A stretch of DNA of 64,000 bases from Gentiana macrophylla (GCA_026214975.1 CM047805.1:64898170-64962169), one strand, 5' to 3'. Shown: positions 10,997 through 21,894, counted from the first letter of the stretch. Translations and numbers: made by a program. Notes: generated from the sequence alone by a model not told the origin.

Positions 10997-11800
10997 ATGT
11001 CAAACAAATTGAACTTTCGTTTTATCATCGAAAACAAGCTTGACGAAACTAATTTTCTCGATTGGGAAAGGAACCTCAAAATCGTTTTGAGGCACGAGAA
11101 GATTGGCTATGTCTTGGGACGAGGCCCTACCGGAAAAGCCGAGGGTTCGGGCCGCAGATGTTGTCGAGAAGTACAACAAGCAATTACGCTCGACAAAGAC
11201 GGATGCTACATGTATCATGCTTGCTTCTATGACACCGAATCGCAGTAAAACAAAGACATAGTCTATGGACGCCTACTCTATCATGGTCCACCTGGAAGGA
11301 ACTTTATGCTTCTCGCCTCGTGATCGAGAGGTACGAGGTCTCAAGGCCCTGTTTAGTTGTAAGATGGCATCCGGGACTCTTTGTAGGTCACACGTGCTTA
11401 AAATGATCGGGTACATAGAGAGGCTTGGGAAATCGGGCCATAAGTTGGAACGAGAGTTGAGTATTGACTTGATTCTCGCAATCTCTACCGATTCATTCTC
11501 GCATTCGTGATGAACTATCACATGAACAAGATAGATTGCTCCTCTGCGGAGTTATTGAACATGTTGAAGGCTGGCCGAGGCCTTTGTAGGGAAGGGAAAG
11601 CAAGTGTTCTTTGGTCACTTCAAACAAGGGCAAGGCAAAAGCCCAGAAAAAGTCCAAGAAGGCGAAGGCTACACCTAAGCCAACGCCTAATATAGCGAAA
11701 GACAAATCCAAGGATGCTTGCTTCCATTGCGGTCAGACCGGACATTGGAGGAGAAACTGTAAAGGCTTCTTGAGTACCAAGAAGAAGCATTCTGATGCTT
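10997..11800 (+). pseudogene. C1 gag (frameshifted)
   Basis: Starts at ATG 10997 with the copia-gag opening NKLDETNFLDWERNLKIVLR. It continues in other frames with MDAYSIMVHL (from 11265), LKMIGYIERLG, MNYHMNKIDCSSAELLNMLK (from 11510) and a Lys-rich stretch. The nucleocapsid zinc knuckle C-x2-C-x4-H-x4-C (CFHCGQTGHWRRNC, 11719-11760) is intact. At least three frame changes and a stop at about 11246 split the gene, so no full-length capsid protein can be made. Confidence 0.85.
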
Positions 11801-12194
11801 CGACTTCAGGTATATTTATGATTGAGATCAACATTACTTCTTCTAAGTCTAACCACTGGGTATTAGATACTGGTTGTGCTTCTCATATTTGTACGAATGT
11901 GCAGCACTAAGAAGAACTAGAGATCTGAGGAAAGGAGAGGTGGACCTACGCGTTGGAAATGGAGCAAGTGTTGCTGCGCTGGCCGTAGGAGTTTATTTTC
12001 TTTCATTGCCCAGTGGGCTAGTACTAGAACTCAATAATCGTTATTTTGTTCCCCGCTCTACGAAGAGCATTATTTCTATTTCTGCATTAGATGTTGATGG
12101 ATTTCATTTACGTTTGAGAATAAATGTTGTTGTTTTTCACGTGATGGAATCTTTTATGGTATTGGCATACTTAGCAATGGTCTCTACATATTAG
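11801..12194 (+). pseudogene. C1 aspartic protease region (frameshifted)
   Basis: Continues the gag frame with the copia protease active site WVLDTGCASHICT (about 11858-11896), where D-T-G is intact. The frame then meets TAA at about 11908. The remainder continues one frame over (GEVDLRVGNGASVAAL, NNRYFVPRSTKSIISISALD) and ends at the stop before 12197. It matures the Gag-Pol polyprotein in active relatives. Confidence 0.8.
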
Positions 12195-12196
12195 AT

Positions 12197-14287
12197 ATGA
12201 ATGTTGACGTACTTAATATAAATAACAAGAAAGCAAAAACAAATGACTTGAATGAATCCTACTTATGGCATTGTAGACTTGGTCATATAAATAAGAATCG
12301 CATTTCCAAACTCCATAAAGATGGAATGTTGGATCAATTCGATTACGAATCGTTTGATACATGCGAAGCTTGTTTACTTGGCAAGATGACAAAGTCACCT
12401 TTTAGTGGCAAAGGGATAAGATCCAATGAATTGCTTGAGCTCATACATACTGATGTATGTGGCCCAATGTCAATTCAAGCCAAGGGAGGATACTCTTATT
12501 TTATCACTTTCACTGATGACCGTTCTCGTTATGGTTATATATACTTAATGAAGTATAAGTCTGAAGCCTTTGAAAAGTTCAAGGAATTCAGAAGTGAAGT
12601 GGAGAAACAACTAGGTAAAGAAATCAAAACACTTCGATCCGATCGAGGTGGAGAATACCTAGATGGAGAGTTTCAAGATTATTTGAAGGAGAATGGGATT
12701 CTACCTGAATGGACCCCTCCTGGGACGCCACAGATGAATGGCGTGTCTGAGAGGAGGAACCGCACCTTGTTAGACATGGTACGATCCATGATGAGCTACG
12801 CAGTTCTTCCAAAATCGTTTTGGGGGTATGCTCTTGAAACCGCATCCTATACACTGAACCGAGTTCCATCAAAGACGGTTGAGTCCACTCCCTATGAAGT
12901 GTTCAAAGGGAAGAAACCAACACTAGGTTACATGAAGCCTTGGGGATGTCCCGTTTATGTGAAACGGACCATGCCTGACAAACTGGAACCTAGATCTGAC
13001 AAATGTCTATTTGTGGGTTATCCTAGGGAAACCAAAGGGTACCAATTTTACCACCCTGAGGAACAAAAGGTGTTTGTTGCCAGGACTGGCCACTTTCTGG
13101 AGAAAGAGTTTATTCTGGATAGGGTCAGTGGGAGTAAAATTGATCTTGAAGAAATTCGAGAACCACTTACGGACAACAGTCCGTTGATGGAAGTAGAGGA
13201 TACACCACATATAAATGTGGCGCCACCCTCTACCGTAGACACACTAGCACCTCGAAGATCCACCAGGGAACGCCGTGAACCCGAAAGGTACACTGGCGTG
13301 TATCTCATGGAAGATGAGGACCCTAGAACTTATGAGGAAGTGCTGTTAAGGCATGACAAAGAGAAATGGCTGGAAGCCATGAATTCTGAAATGGAATCCA
13401 TGAAAGACAACCAAGTTTGGAACTTAGTTGATCCGCCTGAGGGAATAGTTCCCATAGGGTGCAAATGGGTCTTTAAGAGAAAGACCGACATGGACGGTAA
13501 CGTGACTACCTACAAGGCTAGGTTAGTGGCAAAAGGATATAAGCAAAGACAAGGAGTTGACTATGACGAAACCTTTTCACCGGTTGCCATGTTAAAATCC
13601 ATTAGAATTTTGCTCGCTATTGCAGCATACCATGATTACGAAATCTGGCAGATGGATGTGAAAACAACTTTCCTTAACGGGAACCTGTCTGAGGAAGTGT
13701 ATATGACACAGCCTGAGGGTTTCACAACCAATGACGCTGGGATGGTATTTAAACTGCAAAGATCCATTTATGGATTAAATCAAGCTTCTCGGAGTTGGAA
13801 TCTTCGCTTTGATGAGATAATCAAACAGTTTGATTTCATCAAAAACAAAGATGAGCCCTGTGTTTACAAGAAGGTTAGTGGGAGTGCCATTGTGTTCTTA
13901 GTGCTTTATGTAGATGACATATTTCTCATAGGGAATGATGTGCCTATGTTACAATCAGTCAAAGCTTGGTTATCCAAGAACTTCTCTATGAAGGACTTGG
14001 GTGATGCAGCCTATATTCTAGGAATAAAGATCTATAGAGATAGATCTAAAAGGTTGCTTGGTCTGTCGCAATCCACCTACATAGACAAGATGCTGAAGAG
14101 ATTCAGCATGGAGCAGTCAAAGAAAGGATTGCTGCCCATGTCACATGGGGTCTACCTGTCAAAGGGAATGAGTCCTAAGATGGAGGAGGAAAGGGCACAA
14201 ATGAGTAAAGTCCCTTATGCTTCGGCAATCGGGTCTATCATGTATGCCATGTTATGCACAAGACTGCACGCCCTGGTACCCTCTTAG
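12197..14287 (+). CDS. C1 integrase-reverse transcriptase (696-residue open stretch of the copia polyprotein)
   Basis: Uninterrupted frame. The integrase zinc finger is H25, H30, C56, C59, and the catalytic triad D86, D149, E185 has the copia spacing of 35 residues between the last two. The GKKP/GCPVYV region follows, then RT with W(V)FKRK, YKARLVAKGYKQ, QMDVKTTFLNG and active site YVDD at residues 571-574. All catalytic residues seen are present. The frame starts mid-polyprotein at a Met that is unlikely to be a natural start. It ends prematurely at 14287, just before the RNase H domain, where a frameshift occurs. In life it would copy element RNA in the particle and insert the cDNA in the nucleus. 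It is the best-preserved retrotransposon ORF in the window. Confidence 0.92.
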   Translation: MNVDVLNINNKKAKTNDLNESYLWHCRLGHINKNRISKLHKDGMLDQFDYESFDTCEACLLGKMTKSPFSGKGIRSNELLELIHTDVCGPMSIQAKGGYSYFITFTDDRSRYGYIYLMKYKSEAFEKFKEFRSEVEKQLGKEIKTLRSDRGGEYLDGEFQDYLKENGILPEWTPPGTPQMNGVSERRNRTLLDMVRSMMSYAVLPKSFWGYALETASYTLNRVPSKTVESTPYEVFKGKKPTLGYMKPWGCPVYVKRTMPDKLEPRSDKCLFVGYPRETKGYQFYHPEEQKVFVARTGHFLEKEFILDRVSGSKIDLEEIREPLTDNSPLMEVEDTPHINVAPPSTVDTLAPRRSTRERREPERYTGVYLMEDEDPRTYEEVLLRHDKEKWLEAMNSEMESMKDNQVWNLVDPPEGIVPIGCKWVFKRKTDMDGNVTTYKARLVAKGYKQRQGVDYDETFSPVAMLKSIRILLAIAAYHDYEIWQMDVKTTFLNGNLSEEVYMTQPEGFTTNDAGMVFKLQRSIYGLNQASRSWNLRFDEIIKQFDFIKNKDEPCVYKKVSGSAIVFLVLYVDDIFLIGNDVPMLQSVKAWLSKNFSMKDLGDAAYILGIKIYRDRSKRLLGLSQSTYIDKMLKRFSMEQSKKGLLPMSHGVYLSKGMSPKMEEERAQMSKVPYASAIGSIMYAMLCTRLHALVPS

Positions 14288-14889
14288 TATGACTAGCGGT
14301 ATCGGTCCAATCCAGTGAAGGTCACTGGATTGTTGTCAAGAATATCCTTAAGTACATGAGACGTACTAGGGATATGTTCCTGGTTTTCGGGAACGATGAT
14401 TTAGTATTACGAGGTTACATGATGCCGATTTCCAAATCGACAAGGGCGACTTCAAGTCGCAACTGGATTTGTTTTCACACTTAATGGCGGAGCGAGCCGG
14501 TGGAAGAGTTCCAAGCGAGAGACTCTGCGGACTCTACAACGGAAGCCGAATACATAGCAGCCTCGGAGGCAGCAAAGGAGGCAGTTTGGATGAAGAAGTT
14601 CATTACTAAACTTGGTGTGGTTCCCTCCATTGAAGGTCCAGTGCCTCTGTACTGTGATAATAATGGAGCGATATCTCAGTCTAAGGAACCAAGGTCTCAT
14701 CAGAAGTCCAAACATGTGCTACGGCGCTATCGCTTGATTAGAGAGATAGTGGATATAGGAGATGTAAAGATGGAGAAAGTCCACATGGATGATAACATAG
14801 CTGATACGTTAACCAAGGCATTGTCTCAAGCTAAGCATGAGAAACATGTTCACTTGCACGGGCTTAGGCATATGGGTGATTGGTTTTAG
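14283..14889 (+). pseudogene. C1 RNase H region (frameshifted)
   Basis: After the frame break at 14287 the copia C-terminal domain continues in pieces. ILKYMRRTRD lies at about 14341-14370, followed by GFVFTLNGGAVSWKSSK, then an open stretch from 14500 with STTEAEYIAASEAAKEAVWM, LYCDNNGAI and IADTLTKAL. It ends at TAG 14887-14889. These are the standard copia RNase H landmarks. The first part needs at least two frame changes, so RT and RNase H cannot be made as one protein. Confidence 0.88.
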
Positions 14890-14891
14890 GC

Positions 14892-14903
14892 CAAGTGGGA
14901 GAT
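14892..14903 (+). other. C1 polypurine tract
   Basis: CAAGTGGGAGAT lies immediately before the 3' LTR start TGTTGG, the usual copia priming site for plus-strand cDNA. Confidence 0.8.
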
Positions 14904-16049
14904 TGTTGGAAATGTGTCCTAAGCCCAATCGGGTTGGACCGGATCCGACCGGGTCGGGTCATTTACAGTCTATTTAGTTCATGTAATAACTTTATTATAA
15001 TTAATAAAAGCACTTATGTTATTATATATTGTTTGTCTTCATATTATTTGTTGTATATATATAGTAACGTCCCTAGTATCGATCTGTGATAGAGAAACCA
15101 TGATAGTGATTATGGTTGATGAGATCTCTAATCACTATAACAAGGTTGGTACTTAAATGTCTCTAGTCTTATATATTATCAAATGGGACATTGATAGTAT
15201 AATCAGACTAGCACGTATTGGATGTCTTCTATCTTTTAGAAGATAGGGATAGATCTCGTCTATCGAAGTGTAGGGACACTTGGACTGTACGTGGACGTGT
15301 ATTAGAGAATGCGTACGTTAGACTGACCCACTTACATTAAGTGTCACGGTATGTGGCGGTTGTGTAATTATCCTTTGACCGAGTCTTCATGGCATCACGG
15401 TGTGGATTGTCATGCTTTGACACTATTGAGATTTCTCCTAACCACGGGGCGATCATGCGGTAGTGATTGGGTATGATATTGAAGCATGCGGAGTATACAT
15501 GATTGGTCGTCCGGGAATCGCGTATCCTATGATTGGGATCGAATATCCGAAATGGCCTTCTTATAAGGAATGTCTAGCTCTCGAGAATCTTTGCAAAGTG
15601 GGAGTAAATGTGTTATTCCGAGAGAGCATGATATCCAGATTATAAGATACGATCGTCAATGTATTGACACTCGAGATACGATCGTATGGATATTGTTACA
15701 GCGATAGGATTGTAAGTTACACGGTAACTGCTTCACATGAAAGGTAGTAGTCATTGCTTTTGACTCTTCCGATGATTGGGGGTCACGGTGTGTTGCTATA
15801 CGCTATCCCGTGATCGTTAGGTATGAAGGGCATTTTAGTAAATTGCACTTTGTTTCTACGGCCAACATATTCGGAAGCCTATCGGGTCACACACATATGA
15901 ACATCGAGTCGGATTAAAATGCGGTTATAGTTGATAACCAAATAAGGAAAGTTTATCTCTAGACTATAAAGGTTATAGTGGTATTTATTTATTATGAATA
16001 AATTAAATACAAGATATTAATTATATATAAGCTAGATTAATTAAACAAT

Positions 16050-16240
16050 CGAAATGTTCCTGGAAATTCTTGCTCCAATTGGACCATTTGTATCTATATG
16101 CATCAGGATTCCGATTCATGGATCTCTCGGTTCGAGAAATCAAAATAAGAGGATCGAACCATTTCTTCTGACTCTTTTTCGAATTCGATAAATGCTGGTT
16201 GATCGTATATTTCATTAGAATTCTATGATTCAGTATGAAT
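16050..16240 (-). pseudogene. ycf2: Plastid ycf2 fragment (NUPT)
   Basis: Minus-strand reading gives [20 protein letters not shown] and [20 protein letters not shown], which I recognise as plastid Ycf2. The fragment is about 190 bp, has no start or stop of its own, and sits in a nuclear LTR. The right boundary with the rpoB piece is between about 16225 and 16250. It is not expected to be functional. Confidence 0.85.
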
Positions 16241-16446
16241 ACTATAAGGTAGGGGCGGGAAATTCTTTGGCTTTGAATCAGGATATTCAGGAAGAACAGG
16301 CTGCTCCTGTTCCGGCTCGATACCGTCAAGAATTCTTGACTATTGCATGGGAACAGGTTCATCTTCGAAGTATTTTTCCCTTTCAATATTTTTCTGTTGG
16401 GGCTTCTCTCATTCCTTTTATCGAACATAATGATGCTAATCGAGGC
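16241..16446 (+). pseudogene. rpoB: Plastid rpoB fragment (NUPT)
   Basis: Plus-strand reading gives [20 protein letters not shown], then [20 protein letters not shown] and [13 protein letters not shown]. This is the plastid-encoded RNA polymerase beta subunit around its conserved [14 protein letters not shown] motif, cut off at NDANR. Roughly 200 bp remain. It is joined directly to ycf2 on the left and 16S rRNA on the right. Confidence 0.9.
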
Positions 16447-16520
16447 ACTCTGCTGGGCCGACACTGACACTGAGAGACGAAAGCTAGGGGAGCGAATGGG
16501 ATTAGATACCCCAGTAGTCC
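16445..16520 (+). pseudogene. rrn16: Plastid 16S rRNA fragment (NUPT)
   Basis: The stretch from GCACTCTGCTGGGCCGACAC to GATTAGATACCCCAGTAGTC is the conserved mid-region of plastid-type 16S rRNA (E. coli numbering about 720-800). Only about 75 bases are present, and the fragment stops at AGTAGTCC, where the LTR sequence GGAAGCC resumes. The plastid origin is supported by the adjoining ycf2 and rpoB pieces. Confidence 0.92.
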
Positions 16521-17175
16521 GGAAGCCAATTTATTGGCATATGGGGCGCCACTTTTAAGTGTATAAGATACACTTGGATTGTGCACTTTAATTAATAAGA
16601 TTGCCATAATATTAATATAAGATATTAATTGATTTTGAAAAAAAATAGATTTACGGTAATAAGATAATTATAATCAATATATGATATTGGCAAAATAAAT
16701 TATAATTAAAGAGATAAATCAATCTAGTTGATTTTCCTTATTTTATTGGAAAAAGGTTTTCTTCTCCTCCACACCATATGGGGCGCCCCAACCACTATAT
16801 ATAGGAGGTGGGTGTCAAGCTTTTTTGTACATCACAATTGCAAGAGTTCATAATTCTTGTGTAAAATAGAGAGCCTTCCATAGTGAGTTTGTGAGGGAAG
16901 AAAAGGTCCGGTCTAGCAGCCGGAGTTTTTCTGATAGCAATCCAAGGAGGATTCCGGCAAGGGGTTCGTGTGGATTAGCGATAGAGGCCGGACGCGTGGA
17001 CGGCTTGCGCATTGATCTACTCTCCGTTGACGGTCAAAGCGACGATCTAGTAGATCATCAAGGCATAACCGTCAAACTACTTAACGTGTTTATTGCATTA
17101 AATGAAGAACGATCTAGAAAAGGAAATCAAATTTTAAATTCCGCTGCGTTAAACTAGTGATTTCCTAACAATTCT

Positions 17176-17437
17176 TTGTACGTTGTAATTTGATTTGGAT
17201 AGGCAAATTACGGCGTTCTCTGGTTTGAGTTTACGGCATGCTCTTGCATGCCTCAAACAAAATTTTCTATTGGGCTCAAACTATATTTACGGCGTGTACT
17301 TCAGATCATCTATAAAAGCATCTTGTAATTTTCTACATATATTTACGGCGTGTCGATCAATGGCTTGCATTTGTGCGCCGAAATTTACCATCTATGGCGT
17401 GCCTTGCGTGCCGTAAATTGGCAAATTTCTTGTAGTG
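17176..17437 (-). mobile_element. CACTA-1 transposon, right terminus
   Basis: On the minus strand the end reads CACTACAAGAAATTTGCC (17437 inward), the canonical plant CACTA terminal inverted repeat. Subterminal motifs of the type TTTACGGCGTGC / GGCATGCC recur at about 17208, 17229, 17287, 17340, 17391 and 17405. The predicted 3-bp target duplication is ACC (17438-17440). The rest of the element lies left of C1. No transposase gene is visible, so this may be a non-autonomous copy. Confidence 0.82.
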
Positions 17438-18480
17438 ACCCAAGTTATTGATTGAGCGTACTGCTCATATGAGTGTCATGTCAGTTAAGGATGTTTAGGT
17501 TTAGTGGGAGTTTGTAACTGATAACGTTTTGTTTTGACATAGATACATTTTCAATTGTTTCAGTTTAAAGTTAATTTAAAGTTACGGTTATTTTTACAGA
17601 AATTAAAGTTTTGTTATTACACACTTTGATCTCGATATTTTTTCATGCTACGCATCCATGTCATGAACTATGTCATGCAGTCATAATAGCATACGTGATC
17701 ATTGACGGGTCCCGTTACGATAAATGCGACGAAGGCCGCTTTGGTCCTATGTTAATGGGGTTGATGGACGGGAATGTTACTGATACATTTATAACGACAA
17801 CAAAGTTGAGCTCTCTTTCGGTTATCTGGTGATAAATAATTATAATGTTACACATATAGCCCAAGTGAGAGATTGTTGGATCATTAATTCAATGTTGAGT
17901 TTATATGTGAAATAATTATTTATTATAGATCGTCAATAAATATTAGTCCGATTTAAAAATGATCTAATACAGTTTTTCGGCTATTGGGCTATAATGTATC
18001 ATTAGGCTGTGGGACTTTTATGTGTAGAGACTAAGAAATAATTTCTATTTCGTTGATGGGTAGAAGTTGAAATATCTAAATATAATTCAATTTATAAAGG
18101 GGTTGGTGTCTAGGTCACACACTGTTCTTTCCTTTTCTGTCTCTCATCATTAGAGAGATTACACAGGATTTCAGAGGGATTCTCTGAACGGCTCTAGAAA
18201 GTGTGCAGATCTAGAAGTCCGAAACACGGATTCAGGTACGCTTTCGTTTTCATCTTTATTTTTTATTCTTGATTGTTTAACATAAATGATCATGGGTTAT
18301 ACTGAGTAAATCACATCAGGTTAGATCCATTAGTTCGTTCGATATATATATACACGTGCACACGCACATTTCTCAAACATTATAAAAATTTGATCTAAAA
18401 AAAAGCATACTTACATGTTTTGGTATGCAATTTATTATCCTTACAATACAATATGTTATCAACTATTTTGGTGTACTTAA
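17438..18480 (+). other. Flank between CACTA-1 and C2 with a copia LTR remnant
   Basis: At 17862-17873 the polypurine-like CCAAGTGAGAGAT precedes TGTTGGATCATTAATTC (17874), the usual tract-plus-LTR junction of copia elements. A TATA-like TTTATAAAGG lies at about 18092. The LTR probably ends near TTTAACA (about 18281), but no primer site or target duplication confirms this. ORFs at 17195-17416 and 17611-17832 have no domain. The remainder is AT-rich and unassigned. Confidence 0.4.
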
Positions 18481-19601
18481 TGTTGGAGAAAAATAGAGGA
18501 AAAGATAAAATGATTTTTAATCATTTTAAAATGTTTTTTAATCATTTTTTTACAACCACTTTCAGAACCGGTTTCGATTACACAATTGCATAATTTATCA
18601 AGAGTTTACGATGACTTTGAAATCTACGTATGACGTAGATGAAGACATGTATTTGAATCATTCAATTCGGAAATCGGGTGAATGAGAAATTAAATCTTGA
18701 AGTTGGTTAGTTGAAAAGTTGAAGTGTTGAAACTTGGAAGTTGAAGAGTTCAACTTCCTTAATCCCACATTGAGAATAGTGCTAATCATTTCTCAATATT
18801 TAAGTGGGAGGAGTTTATTCAATGGTATAAGCTCCAAGGAAAGGGAGAGAGTTCAGAATGGTTTTAGTTAGATGATATTCTACTAAAACTGCCACACGCG
18901 CGCGCGCGTGCCCAGCCGCCCCCCGCCCGTGCCCCAGACCGTTGACCTTGACCTTGGGCTTGAGGAATTGGCCCTTAGTGGGCCTGAGGCAATACTAATT
19001 GGACTTGTCAATAATTATTCAACATTCTGATCTACTGAGCTGAGAGTGAGTACTTCGCATCGATTCGATTCAGGCTCGACTCATCTGCAACTGATACATA
19101 ATGGAGTTGCATTATTACTTCAACCTGAAACTTGATGGAGTTAAAGGTTGTTAGTGGAAAACTGATGAAGTTAAAGACTTAAAGTCCTTTTAGTGGAGCT
19201 CCTTCAACTTCAGGGTTTTCCGTCTCTATAATAGGATCCTCTACTGCAATGGAAATGTACACACAGAATACATAACACATACAACACAACTCATCTTTCC
19301 ACATACATTAGTTGAAGAGTTTCTGAAGCACTGTAGAGTTCAATGTTTGTTCAGAGTTGAAGTACCTCTCTTTGAACAGGTATATTGAGTAATCCTGGGA
19401 GACAATTGCATAATCCGTGGGTACAAGTCGGAGCAAATTTGTCTTAAGGATAGAGTTCATCTCGTCTTAGTCCTTATATCCTTTCCTGTTTAGTTTTTCT
19501 TTTCTTGTTCATTACTGTAATTGTAATTTCCTCTCAGATAAAGTGTTCTTCATCTTTCTGTCTCTTTATTTTATTTTGCATACGTTACTACGGGTATAAC
19601 A
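18481..19601 (+). mobile_element. C2 5' LTR (1,121 bp)
   Basis: Begins TGTTGGAGAAAAATAGAGG and ends GGGTATAACA. It has an alternating (CG)n run at 18896-18910, a C-rich stretch, and a TATA-like TCTATAATAGG at about 19225. No clear tRNA primer site follows the LTR. The 3' LTR matches closely apart from small indels and a degraded first few bases. Confidence 0.88.
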
Positions 19602-19811
19602 ATCTTAAGACAAATTTTCAGTGCTTTCTTATGCTCTGAAAACTATCTGTATGCGAATAAAAATAAATATTCAGTTTGTATTCTGAACAAATTTTTTTAT
19701 TTTGTGATCGTACTGAATATCATATTTTGATATTCAGTAAACTTCATCTTGTTTGGTCTCGTTGAATATGAACCCAAACCTGATTTTTTATCTTCTGTTC
19801 TGAACAGAAAT

Positions 19812-20760
19812 GACTACTGTTAATGATGCGTCATTGACACCTACTGCTGATGCTGCGGCAAGTGGAGTCTGAATCCACTATCAAGTGTAACTGTGCCTAC
19901 TGTGACACAGTCTACTGCTGCTGTGGCTAGTTCATCTCATGGTGGGAAGCCGTAAAAGTTTAACGAGCTGAATTTGAAGCACTGGCAGTAAAAGATGATG
20001 TTCTACTTGACTACTCTTGGTTTGGCCAGGATGCTTACTTAAGAGCAACCAGTTGTGCCTGCTGACAACATCGAACACAGAGCTCTGCTTGCTCTTGAGA
20101 GTTGGAAGCATAGTGATTTTTTGTGCAAAAATTACATACTAAACTGTTTAGACAATACTTTGTATGGTGTCTATTGTTTGAGTCTACAAGAGCATTGTGG
20201 CTTGCCTTAGAGAGAAAAATATAAAACTGAGGATGAAAGTGCTAAGAAATTTATAGTAGGTAAATTTCTGGACTATAAGATGGTCGATTCCAAAACTGTA
20301 ATGAAACAGGTTGAGGAATTACAAATCATTATATCTGAAATTCTAGAAGAGGGTATGATAATAATTGAAAATTTTCAAGTAGCTTGTGTGATTGAGAAAC
20401 TACCTTCATCTTGGAAGGAGTATAAAAGTTATCTCAAACACAAGCGAAAGCAGATGTCTATGGATGATCTGATTGTCCGACTCCGTATAGAGGAGGACAA
20501 TAGAGGATCAGAAAAGAAACTTTCTGTGTAGGTTGGACAGGTCAAAGCTTATGTTGCTAAGGTCAAGAATCAGAAGAGGAAGAAACCTAGACAATCTTCC
20601 AAGAAAACTGATGAATCGTCCAAGAAACCACAAACTGCGTACAAGTTTAATGGTGAATGACGCAACTGTGGCAAATTTGGGCACCGTGCAAGTGGGGTGC
20701 CGTGGAAAGAATCCATTTCAGCCAAAGGCACATATGGCTGAAATTGATGGTGATGATGAC
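19812..20760 (+). pseudogene. C2 gag (UBN2-type copia gag, broken)
   Basis: Starts at ATG 19812. An early frameshift and stop codons in the KFNELNLKHWQ-like region disrupt it, including TAA in GCCGTAAAAG and GGCAGTAAAAG. A clean stretch at 20280-20531 carries LQIIISEI, IEKLPSSWKEYKSYLKHKRK and MDDLIVRLRIEED, typical of the UBN2 capsid domain. A zinc-knuckle remnant (RNCGKFGHRAS) follows at about 20660-20690, with its first Cys replaced by a stop. Non-functional. Confidence 0.85.
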
Positions 20761-20783
20761 ATGTTCTGCACTGTGGTGACGAA

Positions 20784-21890
20784 ATGCAATGCTGTTGGAA
20801 ACCAAGGCAGTGGTTTGTGGACACTGGAGCCACAAGACATGTTTGTGCTGACCGTGGAGTGTTCTCAACCTATAAGGCTGGAGCCGGTGACAAACTGTGG
20901 ATGGGTGACTCATCCCATTCAACAATTCAGGGAACCGGGAATATGGTTCTGAAGATGACTGCAGGGAAAAAGCTGACTTTGACCAATGTTCTCCATGTTC
21001 CTGACATTCGTAGGAATCTTGTTTCTGGTGCTATGTTGAGCAAGGCTGGTTTTAAGATGATGTTTGGTTCTGATAAGGTCATTCTGACAAAAAATGAAGT
21101 GTTTGTCGGTATAGGCTATCTCACCGAGAGTATGTTTAAGTTGAATGTAATGGCTTTTATGCCTAAGAATGTAGTGCCCGATGAGGCTAATAAAATTGCA
21201 TCTACTTCTACTTACTTGCTTGAGTCTTCTTGTTTATGGCATAATCGATTAGGACATGTTGACAATAAATCAATTCATAAAATGATGAATTTAAATTTAT
21301 TACCTAATATAAAGTTTAATCAAATTGAAAAATGCCAAATATGTGTCGAAGCTAAAATGACTAAGGCACCATTTCCTTCAGTGGAAAGAAACACAGAACC
21401 GTTAGATTTAATTCACACAGATTTGTGTGATTTAAATTTTTTGCAAACGAGAGGCGGTAAAAAATACTTTGAAACATTTATCGATGATTGTACAAGATAT
21501 TGTTATGTCTATTTGCTAAGTATAAAAGATGAGACAATTGAGGCATTTGAAAACTATAAGAATGAAGTCGAAAATCAACTTAGCGAACGAATAAAAAAGG
21601 TTCGTAGTGATAGAGGTGGTGAATATGATGCACCGTTTAATGAACTATGTTCACAATCTGGCATTATTCATCAAACTACTGCTCCGTATACACCTCAATC
21701 AAATGGTATTGCTAAACGCAAAAACCGCACTCTGAAAGAAATGATGAATGCTATGTTGATAAGTTCGGGTTTACCTCAAAACTTGTGGGGGGAGGCCATC
21801 CTCTTAGCAAATGTCATTCTTAATAGAATTCCATCCAAGAAGATGGATAAGACCCCATATGAGTTTTGGAAAGGCCATAGGCCAAGCTAA
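20784..21890 (+). pseudogene. C2 protease-integrase
   Basis: Open for 368 codons. The protease active site WFVDTGATRHVCAD opens the frame and VLHVPDIRRNLVS follows. The integrase has its zinc finger (HNRLGH then CQICVEAKM), IHTDLCD with the first Asp, RSDRGGEYD with the second, and NGIAKRKNRT where the third acidic residue should be. That position is normally Glu (AERKN); here codon 21714-21716 is AAA, Lys, so strand transfer should be abolished. A TAA at 21888 ends the frame within the polyprotein. Confidence 0.9.
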
Positions 21891-21894
21891 AAAT

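Larger units (their letters stand above)
7253..17170 (+). mobile_element. Copia LTR retrotransposon C1 (complete, decayed), TSD ATTCT
   Basis: Two LTRs (7253-9071 and 14904-17170) bracket a primer binding site, long leader, gag, protease, integrase, RT, RNase H and polypurine tract. The order PR-INT-RT-RH defines Ty1/copia. The 5-bp duplication ATTCT is perfect at 7248-7252 and 17171-17175. Flanking DNA on both sides shares CACTA subterminal motifs, so C1 sits inside CACTA-1. The LTRs are very similar outside the plastid insert, suggesting a fairly recent insertion. Gag and protease are frameshifted, but integrase and RT remain one long frame. Confidence 0.95.
14904..17170 (+). mobile_element. 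C1 3' LTR (2,267 bp, with plastid insert)
   Basis: Matches the 5' LTR from TGTTGGAAATG to TTCCTAACA, with TATA box at about 16796-16805. It is longer by about 450 bp because of the plastid-derived insert at 16050-16518. It also lacks a short GTGGTAAATTAATATGGTGGTA stretch present in the 5' LTR near 8329-8350. The insert is absent from the other LTR, so it arrived after C1 integrated. Confidence 0.92.

Noticed and set aside
16021..16470. 149-codon minus-strand ORF across the plastid insert
   Set aside because: It is a chance fusion of ycf2 in frame with antisense rpoB and LTR sequence.
16445..16520. 16S rRNA sequence as evidence of bacterial contamination or a real rRNA gene
   Set aside because: Only about 75 bases, joined to plastid ycf2 and rpoB inside a nuclear LTR; neither contamination nor a functional gene.
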